59,614 nt of DNA from Morchella semilibera. Taxonomy: Eukaryota; Ascomycota; Pezizomycetes; Pezizales; Morchellaceae. Shown in pieces: positions 20,673 to 32,860 of this stretch. The DNA is taken from NCBI GenBank assembly GCA_009192285.1, contig WBVU01000016.1, forward strand, positions 1,004,186-1,063,799, given 5' to 3'. Position numbers and translations under genes: made by a program. Every line of letters starts with the position of its first letter. The first letter of the stretch is position 1. The notes beneath the pieces are model-generated. The model was not told the DNA's origin. It saw nothing but the letters and a program-made list of their open reading frames with translations, and ran no database searches.

Positions 20673-23600
20673 TCTTATATTAGGTCTCCCCTCTGAGGTA
20701 TTCTTTAGGTTTTTGCAGTGGTATATTCGTCAATGTAATCATTTAATCTATTACTTCAGGGATGCCACATCTTTAGGTGTCTCATGATGTCTCGGTCGTA
20801 ACCGTATCGAACGATGGTACTAGTCTTCACTTCCGGGTAACTAAAATAGCATCAACATCCTCTTGTTCACCTTCGATCTCGACGGGGTGGGCATTTGTAA
20901 TTGATATCTGGGGGTCGTTGGCAGCGGCGGAGGATTAGTAACGAGACATGAGAACACTGATGGGAACTTCATCGACGAAGGGCAGTGTAAGTTCAATAGG
21001 CTTAGGGGCTGACGAACGCGAGAGATCGGGTAGGGTCCGACTTGCTTCCTCAGTCCAATTTCTTCGACGGTCTCTTTGTTAACAAATTGCGAGATGGACA
21101 GCCATACCTATCCGATCATTATATCGTTGGTGCCGGAGTATGACTGTGTATTGGCGATTCTTCCTGTTTTATCCGTTCGATCTGACTCCAAACACTCTCG
21201 GCCGCGCCCGAGGACAGTCTCACTCCAGAGACCTTAACCTCCTAAAGATTCCTTGACAGTGTATTCCTGGCAAAACCCGCGTTGTCCTACTGGTACGTGC
21301 GTTATACTCGCCTCAGGTGTGTCCCGCTATAGAGTAGGTGGACCGATCTCCGATATGGCGCTCGATTTGCATCACTAGTTGATAGATCGGACTTCTCCGT
21401 TAGTCACAAGAAGAGCAAAAAATCGTGAAGTTATATACAATAAGTTACCCTCCTTTGCATCGCTGCTATGCTCCGCCATATTTCAGCACTGACAGTTGGG
21501 ATAAACTCTGTCGTTTGAACAACCATGACATAATTAGTACTCACCTCTTAAATGCTGGTATGCCACCGAGTCTTGACACTCGCATTTTCCTTCTGATCTT
21601 GTAAATTCGCAGTGAGAGCCGAGAAGCCATTTTCTGATGGAGGCGTCTGACTTCTAGCACCAAGGAAAACGATGAAGCGCTCTATTTGTTCCAACGTAGC
21701 ACTCCGAGCTGAGTAAGGGTATGATTTTGGATAGCACGGTAGTGTATCACCAAAGTCCACTCGCTGTTTTACCCATCCTGTCGGATTAGGCATCATCCAA
21801 CTGGTGGAGCTGTTCTGAGAGATATTGCCTCAGCCACCTTGATCAGACAGCGATGAATTATATTGTTCTACTATCAGCGCGTACCGTTGGACCATCTGAA
21901 CGTTCTATCGCAGGTTTGATTCGCAGAACTCTCAAGCGTGCTAGGCGCCAAGGTATCGAAACGTATACCACTTGAGCAATGAAACGATGTCGGAGGCGCA
22001 CTCGTGTGACATACAATTGTAATATTCAGCTGAAGAAAGTGCATGAGACCTCTTCCGTTATGTAGTACGGAGGATGACACTCTATTGTGTTGTCTGCCAG
22101 AAGGACGCGATCGTATTCCACGCGTACGGAGATTCGCTTTCAATGCGCGCTCAGAAAATGTGATCATAAACTTTTTGCTAATCCCCACTAATGCAGGGGA
22201 ACAGTGAATGTCGTTACAGGCAACCGCCCTGCCTCCGTGAGATACAAGGTATACGTATTCATTCTCTTCACGTTGCTAAGCTGAAGCATTAACCGTGCCT
22301 CTCCACAGTAATGATATGAAGCATAGTGACAATGAGCTCTGAATCCCCGTAGTCCATTCAAACCGACAGAAAGTTATTGTTTTTAACAATGTATTTACTG
22401 TCGGCCAAACCCTTTCCGCAGTCCCCAGAGAGTTGTGTTGGACCGTCCGGAAGCCTCCAGTTGCTATACATAATCTTGCTGGATTGATGGTTTGCTTTTG
22501 CAATCGCTCCTCTCAAGTCAAGTAATCTCTGCATCAGCTGGATAGATATGTGGCATGATTTCTTACCTTCGCGCTAGCACTCATCGTCAGTGATCGGCTC
22601 GATTACGTAATAAGGCCTCATGGCCGACATACATCGCATTAACTTAAGAAGATCGGTGCGGACGTCAAGATTCACTCCTTGAGGACAGACCTTTTAGTCG
22701 GGATATTAGTTTAGCCTGGTTCTGCTATAGCCCTTTTCTTGCTGTAAATTCCATCATGTGTACTTGAGCCGATTTTTATTGTGACTCCAATTCTCTGACT
22801 CATATAATGACAAGCCAAGGCGATACCACGCACATACCCAATATTTCGCGAACGCGGTACTTAATTTGCACGACTGAGTGGCCTGGTTTATCTGTTTATG
22901 GTTATGTCAAGGAGTTAAGAGTCCGTTCGTTATTTCTGTGCAAATGTTATACGTATTACAAACGATCTACCTCACTGCACCAGGAACTTAGTACACGGTC
23001 AAGCATCCTCTACCTAGCCTTATCCGTCTCTAGATTTTAGTCCAAAACTTCATATGGATGCACAAGAGCGTCCCCCAACGGAGAAACCTGTGCTATTGTC
23101 TGCAAGACGATGCCTCCCCTTTGAGGAAGTGCAATAAGACTGGATAGCTACCCATCCCTGATCCTCTCCTCTTCCTACATAAAGCCAGTCTTGTGGGTGG
23201 AGCCGTGCTAATCTATTGTTAAGCCTGATAAGCGTCACTCTCACATCGCGTGGTCGGTATGAGCCCCTACCGTCTCACCATTTCGCTTTTGAAGAGTTCT
23301 CTCGAGCTATCAGACATAAATCTAGGGCCAAATAATGAAGGAGACCACGTTGCCATCCCATCACTTCCGTCCGCACCTATCACTACTCCGCACCACTAAG
23401 GAAAAAATATAAGCTTTGGCATTTTCTGAGCGTTAGAGGCGAAGTGGGAAGAAATTTTGTGCCTTGGCCTATGGATCCTTATTTATCCATTTAAGTAAAA
23501 ATTTAGAAGCTGAAGCAATGCCACCAACGGATATAAACCCTCACTCCGAAGCAAATAGTTTATTTGGGTTAAAGACCCCTAAGACTTGGGTCCTTAAATT

Positions 23601-26600
23601 GCCATGCGTTCCACTTTGCTTTGCGCCTCCCTGCCCTATTCGTCTGTCGATCCCTATCTCCAACCTTTCCTCGACTCCACCATGGACTTAGACTCGAACA
23701 AAGCATCCTGGCAAATGCTTTCGCAGTAGTTAGCTCAATAATCCAAGAATTTCACCTTCTGACAATTGAATACTGATGCCCCGACTATCCCTGTGTATCT
23801 TAGTGGTAGACTCATATTCTTACCGTCCTAGAAACCAAACCAAATATGCTAACCGCACGCTTATCCTAGTCCTCTGTCCTCAAAATATTCCGTTGCACTC
23901 GACTAGAAAAGTATTTCTCAAAGAGCACAAGATATGCCTACGGCGTTGTGAACAGTCTCTACATTTTTTTCGATAAAACGAAAAGTCTCTCTAAGTCTCC
24001 CGACGTGACATCCCAGATTAAAATGGCATGCCGCCGGTATGGGCGTGAGGCCAGAACCGCGTATTCCGGACAAAGCTCCACCTCACAGTTCCTCCTCCTA
24101 CGGTCTGCCGGTAAAAATTCCGTTCCACAGAGTTAAAACAGCTTTAACCGGTGGAGGCTGAGGAGCACTGGTGCAAGACCCAAATCAAAAAGCATGGACT
24201 CCAAGGTCATTTTCTTCAACTACCGAGTGTGGGCTTTGTCATTAAGATCCAGATCCTTAGTGCAAAGTTCAAGAGATTAATTAAACATATACACCTGCCT
24301 ACTATCCGTAGACTGGACATTCTAAATACCCGGCTGCTGGGGCAGCACAGAAACTTCATAGGTGCCCCCCAAATGTTGAACTACATACTCGTTAAGGAAC
24401 TATTCAACCCAATTGTACTCCTATTCCTGCAATATACAAGAGACTCCAGTTTGTGGTTGGCCATCACACACCAAGAGGCCCCCTTTGCGGGTGGTATAGT
24501 CGAGTATACTTTCACTTTAGGTCCCGACATAATAACTGTGAGGCACGCTAGCGTGATTTGGATGGAAGACGGTGTATAGCACAATTCATGATCTAAAGGC
24601 GCTGGAACAGACCTCGCTTAGCTCCTTCCTTGTTGAACTATAGGTTAAGCGTTCTAATCATGACATCACTGTCCCTGCGCAATATCGTCTATATCTCTCC
24701 GCTCCATAATGAGGAACTGTACCTCTGAGGTTGCGAGAAGCCACATCCTTTGTTGAAAGGGGAGCCCGTTATTCGAGTTTTGAGCTTTTGCTTCACCGCA
24801 ACCCGGACATTACCTCATGCGACTACAACATATATCGAACAGATGACTATCTTCAACCGGTCGAGTGTATAATTTCTCCTGCTAAGTAGTCATCGAAACG
24901 CCTACTATATAAATGAACAACCATCCCGCCGACGGACAACTGTGAAAGTAGAACTCTATTGAGGTCCTGGGACTTTGTCCGTTCATTTTCGTTAACTAAG
25001 CCTCATAGCTTAATGAATGTACTCATGCCAAGAGGCGTGAATGAGCTGCTTATGTGCCACAGTTCTCCTTATATGAAGGCAGAAGTGTACTTGAATTGTA
25101 AGGCTCCTCTGTTATCGTGGACTTTAACGAAAGGATGAGCATTCGCCTTGCGCAGTTTTAAATATGAAAGGAAATAGTTTCCTGAGTCTTAGTTTATTTT
25201 ACGGCTCAATTATGCAATGGACACACCCCCATGCGATGTTGAAATATCCAATGTTTTGTTCCAGGATCTACATCGGTCGATCGTATCGACACAATTTCTC
25301 AGCATCTTAAACGATTAGAAGCTGATTTAATCGACAGCCATGTGCGTCGGTGTTCACTGTAGATACCTCCGTATAATAGTGTGCTCTAGTTAAGCTTATA
25401 GTTCACGTTGAGGACATTAGAACTGCGTGACACCTGTCGCTTGAGACAACCGCAAAAGGAGTAAACGTCTGATTCGTAACATACTAATCCGGCAGCTGAT
25501 ATCAAAACCCGCTCCTCAGGGCCGACCCTCACACGCTTGGACGACACCCACCCTGCCGATTAGCGCGGGCTGCAGACCCTTCAAGCATTACCGAAGTACC
25601 GCTCGGCTCTGATAGCACTCAACTTGTTAAAGGTATCGTGCGGTGCCTCGTTCAGCTGACGTGATATCCACCGTTGTGCAAAAGCCACAACCCACTACCG
25701 CTCGTCAGGCGTAAGCATCTTACTTCACCTACTATTCGTGTGATCCTAAGAACCACTATAGAATCTTGCTATCGCAACATCCCAAGCCCGTGAAAGCTCG
25801 AGTCTCAGGCATCTACTGGTGGGATCCGAGAATAATACCATACCCGCGACGACGGCTCGTGAATTCCGGGGCGCGAGCGCGGATCCACCCCTACCTGTAG
25901 GGAGCCCCTGCGATCCTCTAGTCGTAGGGCGGACATCGTCCAGCCTATCTCCCCTCTCCTTGTTCCATAACTCATGGAGCGACAAAGTGTATTATGAACC
26001 AAAGTCGAAAGCGTTTCGATAAAAATTCGGGCTTAGACCAGCGGGTTTGATGTACCGCCGGCCAGATCTCCTATCATTGAACTTGCTCCGGCGGATCTCA
26101 CCCACTGTAAAAGTATCGTTATAGAAGCTGGTCGTTTCTTCCATATGGATGTCTGTTATAGACCTTGCGACCTCCTACTATGAGGGGCATTTCTAGAAAT
26201 AGCGCCATTCTTTACGCAGGAGTGCCCCGAATGAATTGCCCAATAATTCATCTGTGTACCGATAATAATCCCTCGTAATGTGTCATATTTTTGCGCTGAG
26301 TGTCATGTTTCTCTCTGGAACAGCGCAACGTTGGCATCGGGCCCCAACCAGATATCTCTATCACATACCGTCCCTTCCCCCCAGCTGCCTTCGCTCCTCT
26401 CGCAACGCCAAGTCGCTTCGAGTCCAGCATGGCCAGGATACCAGGGGGCTTGAGACCGGTGGGCCCGGTTTGATACGCACACACTCGCAGGCTGATTTCG
26501 CCGACGACAGTATTCCGTGGTTGTGTGCAGAAGGCTTGCTCCCTCGTATTATTAACGCACAATGACGAATAATTTGCACCAGCGCGAGGTTTCATGGTGC

Positions 26601-27610
26601 TCGGGCCGGGTGGGTCCGGCCTCGAAGATGGTCATAAGTAATAGAGGACCACGCACATCCTCGAGTAACTTCAGTAAAGTGCCGAACTCTCAAGAAGGAG
26701 TCCCAACACGCGTTCTCTCTCTCACGTCTTGTCGGCTCGTCCATTTAAATACCACTCCTGTCTTTGTCCAAGTAGAAGCGTAAGACCAGACGGCGGAGGA
26801 TCAGAGGCACAGGATGACTAACGCCTGAGGCTACTGCGATGTTCTAAGAACCTCACACTCTCGCATATAGAAAATCTGCCACGCGAACCTGAGGTAATAG
26901 TGTTCTTTGAGTGACAACCTTCTCAGTGTCAAGTAGGGAGTTTCCCCAATTTCCTCTATAGTAGCCACTTTAAGATTGATTTTCCAATGGCACTTAATGC
27001 GCACTCCTCGCGGGAAGGAGACTGGGTTGGATTGGAGCAACACTAAATAACTTCGCACTCAACGCAATCCCGGGACTACCATAGGTGTTTCCTCTGATCG
27101 GTGCGCATTCGCATATGTTTCCCTCTGTTAAAATCAAACGCGATTTTTTATCCGCAAGTCATTACCACGAAAAAGAATTGCAAAGAAGTACCTCTTGTCT
27201 GTACAGTGTCTTATGTCTGGTTCGAGGGTGGTTAGCCGAATATAGTTTAAGTATTATCACATAACATTAGATATAGACACGGGTTGGCAAAGGTGAATCG
27301 AGGATAGAGGTGACGACGCGTTAGGTTCCACTACCTCAATCGATGAACCCCCAAATGTATGTAAAACTGTATAGCCAGCTGCACAAGAGAGCGGCCCCAC
27401 GCGGTGTGTTGTAACCCAAACAGGGCTATACACGCAAAAGGGCCAATAAAACCGGGTAGTACATACCACTGACTATCGTCAGAAATGTCCCTCACTTGCC
27501 CTCATCACCGCAGCTCCTAGTAATGCTTCCGTTACCCTCCTCACTTCGTTGCCGTGCCTCTCGCTTACCTTCCATCAATACATTCTCACGTACTGATACT
27601 CATAAGGTCC
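20673..27610. other. Seven kilobases with no recognisable gene
   Basis: Both strands hold only short frames. The longest, 142 codons at 24151-24579 (plus), matches no family I know and has no intron-compatible neighbours. Base composition is unremarkable, without long homopolymers, microsatellites or LTR termini that I can trace. It reads as very old decayed repeat or non-coding DNA. I looked for TG...CA repeats and known transposase motifs and found none. Confidence 0.5.
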
Positions 27611-28605
27611 CTACGGAGATCTAGCTGTGGTAATTGATTTACCTTGGCGGAGGATAATACCCATAAACGTCGGTCTGGTGTTAATATGGAAGGGATGTTC
27701 TGATTTCTTTCCTGTGTACTGCGTTTTCAACTTTCGTATAGTCGACACAAAGTCGGAGTGAGCATCGCCTTTTTTGAACACAAGTACGGGGAGCCTGCGG
27801 GAGAGGTGCTTATTGTCGAATCCGTCTTGCATTGGGATAGATACTCGTGTAGTTAATCCCCTGAGTAGTACCTGGAGTTCCAGTCGGGTCATCCCGTACA
27901 TGGGTCCGAACGGTACAGTTTTTCCTTCCTGTATATCAATAGAAAGGTCGTATTCGGTACGATGAGGAGGGAGTTTGGAGGCATTCGGTTCACTAAGAAG
28001 ATGTAAATATTGATGATGTTCGACGGGGACGAGTACTCGGGGGTCCTTAGGCATTTGGGCCAGAAGATCGTCGAGGGCTTTGAGTGTAGTGGAGTAGAGT
28101 TTCATTCCCTTTCTTTTCTTATTGATAAGTCTATGGAATGCATAGGAGGTAATAACAGAGATATTTGTTATTGGTTTAGCGGGAGGTTCAATAGAAATCC
28201 CCTTAGCGATAATCTTGGTATGAGTAAGGGAACAATTCTTTATACAGTTTGAAGAATTGAATTGTATTTCGTTGTCGGCGGGTAGTATCGTTGTTGCATG
28301 CCTGCGCATCCAAGGAAGGCCCATAACTATCGGATAATGGCCTAGTTGAGTAACAAAGAAGGGAGCATCCTCTCTGTGGCCATTGATATCGAGGCTGAGT
28401 ATGACCTTATGGGTGACCTTTCCTGATTCAATAGGTCTACCGTCTATTACGTCTATGTGTCGGGGGAGAATAAGAGGAATAGCCTTCTTGAGTTTGTGGT
28501 GGCATACGAAGTCCTTATCTATGAACGCGTATCCTGAGGCGCCAGTATCAATGAGAGCATATGATGGAATAAAAGAATCTTTATTTTGAGAAATTGAGCA
28601 AGTTT
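27611..28605 (-). pseudogene. Gypsy Pol fragment: protease to start of RT
   Basis: About 330 codons open on the minus strand, without a start. It begins near SISQNKDSFIPSYALIDTG and contains the protease DTGASG, IDVIDGRPIESGKVTH, VTQLGHYPIVMGLPW, the linker LYSTTLKALDDLL and the entry to reverse transcriptase (PPHRTEYDL, FGPMYGMTRLELQVLL). After that the sequence no longer matches RT (RGLTTRVS...) and stops at 27611. The catalytic RT, RNase H and integrase are missing. It is close to the protease of element 3 (42.1-43.7 kb), so it is a truncated member of that lineage lying in otherwise unreadable DNA. Confidence 0.8.
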
Positions 28606-31600
28606 AGGACCTAATGATTCCCATCCATATCCTTCTCGGAAAACCGAAACAGCCCGACAGGCACACAATCTCTGAGGACGAGAGCTTAGACATATACGTT
28701 CTTAACGCGTTCCCTGGAGGTGTATCCAGCTCAGTCCAGGAAAAATCTTTTAACGCCCTCATGCGCCGGGAGCTTCCTTCACTTCTCTTACGTGCCGTCG
28801 TTTATCTATGCCATAGCTCCTCCTCATCCGTGGTTGGCCTGCGGTTCCTGGAAGCCCGGCGGGCCTGCGGGCATCCCTAGCGATGATTGTCCTACACCTT
28901 CCACAAATAAAAACAACCTATTCTCTACGCGGCGGGCCTCTCTTCTTCGCTGAGGGGTCCGGGCCGCCGGTGACACAGTTGAACAAATCCATGGGGAACT
29001 ACTCCTCTGGGTGTGTATTGAGACGGATGGGGCAGCAGGGGGGGTTGGGGCGAGCTGGCGGGAGAGCACTTAGATAGCGGACGGGGGCCGGAGGAGGCGG
29101 GCTGAAGTAATCCGAGTTGTGCTCGGGGGTGGCAGCATGAGACCTGATAGCGGGACTAAGTGCGGAGACGAGCCTTGGTGTGCGGGTTGCGCCTTGTGGC
29201 GCAGCCCTAGCACCAAAGGGCGGACTCCAGCGAAAGACGATTGCGGTCGTGGGTTGACTCTGGCGGTTTACCGCGGCCTGCGGGGGCGCTACTGGGCCTT
29301 CGGGGAGTTTAAAAGCGAGCCAAGTGCAATTATCATGTCTGCTGTACTCTCCCAATGAGCGTTTCCCAGGCACCGCCCAAGGTTTGGGTTATGCCCATCA
29401 TGGCGGTGGCCGGCCGGGCGAGTTCGGAGAGCGGGATGACGGTGTTGCGGGCGGTTCCTCGTGGAAACGATTGAGTCTTGGTGACGGTTCCCGCAGCCAT
29501 CGCGTTCCCCGGGCTGACCCCCCCATCGCTCAGGACCTATCACCACCTAGACGTGGCTTTCCACATTGCAGTCTCATTCCGCGGACTTCACGCTCTGCCT
29601 CCCCGGCGGCCGATATAGGCGTCTTGGACACTCGCCGCGATAGGGTACCTCGAGACATTTGAACACCAAACGAAGTAATGCGATCCTTGGATGTTATTTG
29701 CTGTGAGGGCGCGACTGGCAGTTAACCTACCTGGTCTGCGGGTCGCCGAATGCTTGTTATTTACAAATTTCGAAGAATCTTTTCCATGGCACTTGTGGAG
29801 AGCCCTCGATCCGGTAGTTCCGTGGAATAATACTAGTTATAGTTATGCCGCTAACGATGGTAAGATGCTTGGTCGCTCCGCAGAGCCCAGCTCCTCCAAA
29901 GTCCCCGTGAGGGCGGAGGCCCTGGCGTAGTTAAGCTGTCATGGGCTATTCCTTGAGCACGGCCCGTCGACTCGGCTAATCTGGTCTGGCCTCATTGCCC
30001 AGGTAATATTGAGTTTCAAACCTCACTCTTTTAGAAACACGTGGAGTCCTCCTCCGTATCCTTCCATACGGAAATTACTCGATTTTTCTGGAGTCACCCG
30101 AAGCTTTTTGTTACTGCACTTTCAGTCTTGGGTTCCTGGCCACAGGGTAAAGTTGGGTCTTCGAATCGCCTTATTCGCTCCTCAAGACCGGCGGTTGCGA
30201 CGTTCAAGAAGGAAAGCCGGTGGGCAGGTAACATAGTGCATCACCGACCGGTACCCTTCGAATAGTCAACAACAATCCGAATCAAGGACCGGTGCCGGGG
30301 CGCGCCGAGGCGGAGTAAAGGCGTCGGCAATCCCAACAGAGCGTGTTGCAGCGCGGATCCAACTTGCAAGGAAAAGGGCGGTGGACTTCGCATGGATTGC
30401 CAACCGGCCTCGGCGGATTGCGTTGCTTGGGTTGCCCGGTTTTTGAATTCCTGCCGGGTTTGCGCCTCCGGTAGCCGCTCTCCCATCAAACGGCTTAGTC
30501 CCCTCCATTATCCAGGGTGGTGAACCTGAGCTTAACATTAAAGAACAACTGGTTAAATCTCCCTGTACCACCATCTCTAGCTCTTGACTTCTGAGGCGCC
30601 CTTTCACCAAGTTTGCCTTGTAAAGTTCTTGCGCTCCATTCTTGTGCGAGCTCTAACAATCAACCACCAGATCCTTCTTCTTATCTTATTCGCACCTGCA
30701 GCCGACATTGTATTTAAATAGATGTGTTAGCTTGCAGGACACTGGGGCTTCGTTCTCCTGGAAGGGGCTGCGTATACAATATCCGCTGCCACATTGAAGT
30801 GTTTCCTTACAATGCTCTTTTTGCTTGGTTTACTCTCCTCCCTTGGGGACGGTGGACATCTGGTAGGAAAGTAACGCGCGACCCAAAGCCCGGATGGGGT
30901 TAGTTACAACGTCGCGTCGTAGGCAGGGACTCGACACCTGCCTCCGTGGATACGCGCTGGCTCCATGGAGATCCCTGTTGAGTAAGGATCTCAATATGAG
31001 AGTCTCTTCTGACTCTGGCTTAGCAGATAAAGAATGGCTCCTCAAGCCGCGCTCGCCGACACTGGCATGTCCGCCTATGACAAGAGCAATAGTGAACGTG
31101 TGATAAATCCGGACTCATAGAGTGGTGGAGTGCTAGAAGGTTGGCGTGGAGGACCGCGAGGCAAGCAGGAATGGCCAAACGGCCTTCCCGTAATCCCCAC
31201 TTCGTCACAGCCCGACATAGCGTGTTGGGGTACCCTGCGGCGTTATCAGCTCGGCAAAAAAGCAAAGCTCTTATATGGACTATGGAGAGCAGCAATTGCT
31301 CACCATCTACCCTCAGGATCCTGGACCCTGTAACACTCCCAAGCCCAATTCCAGGCAGAGAAGTCCAATAAACATAATCGGGTGAAGGCGCGAGCACGAG
31401 TGTGCCTCCTCAAGTGCACCCCAGTAAAATGTGGAACGCCTGAAAGCGGCCAGGAAAACGCCGTGACCACAGGGTGCTAGCCACCTTAGGCTATCACCGC
31501 TCCCCACACTGCTTTTGAGTAAGAAACGTAAAGAGCAGCCTGGATAATATTTCGAATGAGCTAAAACTCCTGGATTTGAGTATCTAGGAGGTGTCTTTTT

Positions 31601-31821
31601 TGACACGAGGACAGAGAGAAGAGAACACTCTTAGACAGTCTACCAAGCGAAACGAGAACCTCCCTACAGGCCCCGTTTGAGTGACATGAATACCACACAT
31701 TCCGAACACCGATTGATCATCCAACTGTTTAACCCAGTATGGAAGTACAAATCTAGAGAAACCACCAGAACATTACGGGACATTATGCGCCTATACAGTG
31801 CGATAACCTTCGTACACCGAA
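28606..31821. other. Gene-free zone, GC-rich in 28.8-30.5 kb
   Basis: No family is recognised on either strand. GC content visibly rises between about 28800 and 30500 (runs such as GGGGGGTTGGGGCGAGC near 29040), which produces many overlapping Pro/Arg-rich frames in several phases, a sign of composition rather than coding. No rRNA or tRNA signature could be confirmed by eye. Confidence 0.45.
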
Positions 31822-32057
31822 ACCACGCCTGATCGTCTAATCCTCCGTTACACCTCCCTACCACGATTACCGAACCAAACCCCTGCTTCCGAACCCAAAA
31901 GAATCCCAGAAAGAAATCCACAGCCCAGTCGTCAATTAAGTCAGTTCTGCAAAAGGATTATCCTCTGCGCATTGGTCAAATTGCCATTCTACGACGAGTG
32001 GCGAAGATATCCTTTCCTCCCGCCAATACCGCGTAGACCATGTTCCACGCCGTGAGA
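31822..32057 (-). repeat. LTR-D relic D4
   Basis: Two blocks match D3: CTAATCCTCCGTTAC...ACCGAACCAAACCCC...AACCCAAAAGAATCCCAGAA (about 31822-31915), and CCTCCCGCCAATACCGCGTAGACCATGTTC then CACGCCGTGAGA (about 32012-32057). Unrelated sequence of about 95 bp separates them. It supplies the terminal part missing from D3. Confidence 0.55.
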
Positions 32058-32565
32058 GGAAGCTGGTATCTCTTGAGCTCGTCTCCGCTCTAATGAGAGT
32101 TGCTTAACTTCAGTAAGTTCTACATAACTTATATGGGCGATTTTCAAGATGTCCCTCAGATGGCACTAATTTATATTATCGCTCTGTATCCGTATATACC
32201 AACCTCTTGCCCCTCTTACGATTGTGCAGGAGTTAAAATCACTTAAAACAGGCCCTTCAAATCCTCCATAGCCTTATCTATTGATATCTGCTGGGATTCG
32301 AGGACTAGAGGCGAGGATTGGATTGTCACTTGCAGCCATAATCCGAGAGTATATGGTTAGATTCATTTCTGCGTAACTCGCAATTGCCGAGGCTGGTGCG
32401 GGAGGCAGCCATGCACTCAAAGAAAAGTAGGCCTCCATATGGGAGTTATTCCGCTTATACGCCCGGAATATGATCATGGTTGGTGGATGTGATACACGGG
32501 CTTTCGCTCTTGAAGGACGTTACATGAAAGTGCAGTGCTTGGCTCTTCTAGGAATTACTTGGGGG
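32058..32565. other. Gene-free interval between LTR relics
   Basis: No coding or repeat signal that I can support. The region lies between the LTR-D relic D4 and an LTR-B relic. Confidence 0.4.
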
Positions 32566-32860
32566 ACGGGTATATAAGGAGGCAACCGGTGACGGGTCAT
32601 CAGTTAGCTACGTTACCTAAGTATAGCTCTTTTAACCCTGTGCTCCCTTTTCCCTCGTTACGGCTGCAAGTCTAAACTTCCCTAGGCTTCGACAGCTTTA
32701 GTATCAATACTTTATAGTCTCTACTTCTTTAGTGACTATCTGCCTGTTCATCACTGGTCGATTCTCTTCCTCGGTATAGCTCCCTGTGAGAATAATACTG
32801 GGTCGTATCGCTGTACCATCTCCAACGCTTATAGCCCAACTCCTTGCGTGTTCTCAACAA
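32566..32860 (+). repeat. Degraded LTR-B relic
   Basis: Colinear but heavily mutated match to the element 1 LTR: GACGGGTATATAAGGAGGCAAC corresponds to ACGGGTATATAAGCGAGGCAAC of the 3' LTR, followed by TTATAGTCTCTACTTCTTTAGTGACTATC and a GTATCGCTGTACCATC-like end. Short unrelated inserts break the alignment. No terminus or duplication is preserved. Confidence 0.5.

Noticed and set aside
24151-24579. 142-codon frame, longest in the unreadable zone
   Set aside because: No recognisable domain, no neighbouring exons, and within the length expected by chance for this much sequence.
28999-29373. 124-codon Pro-rich minus frame
   Set aside because: Overlaps several other open phases in a GC-rich block. 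Low-complexity composition explains the openness.
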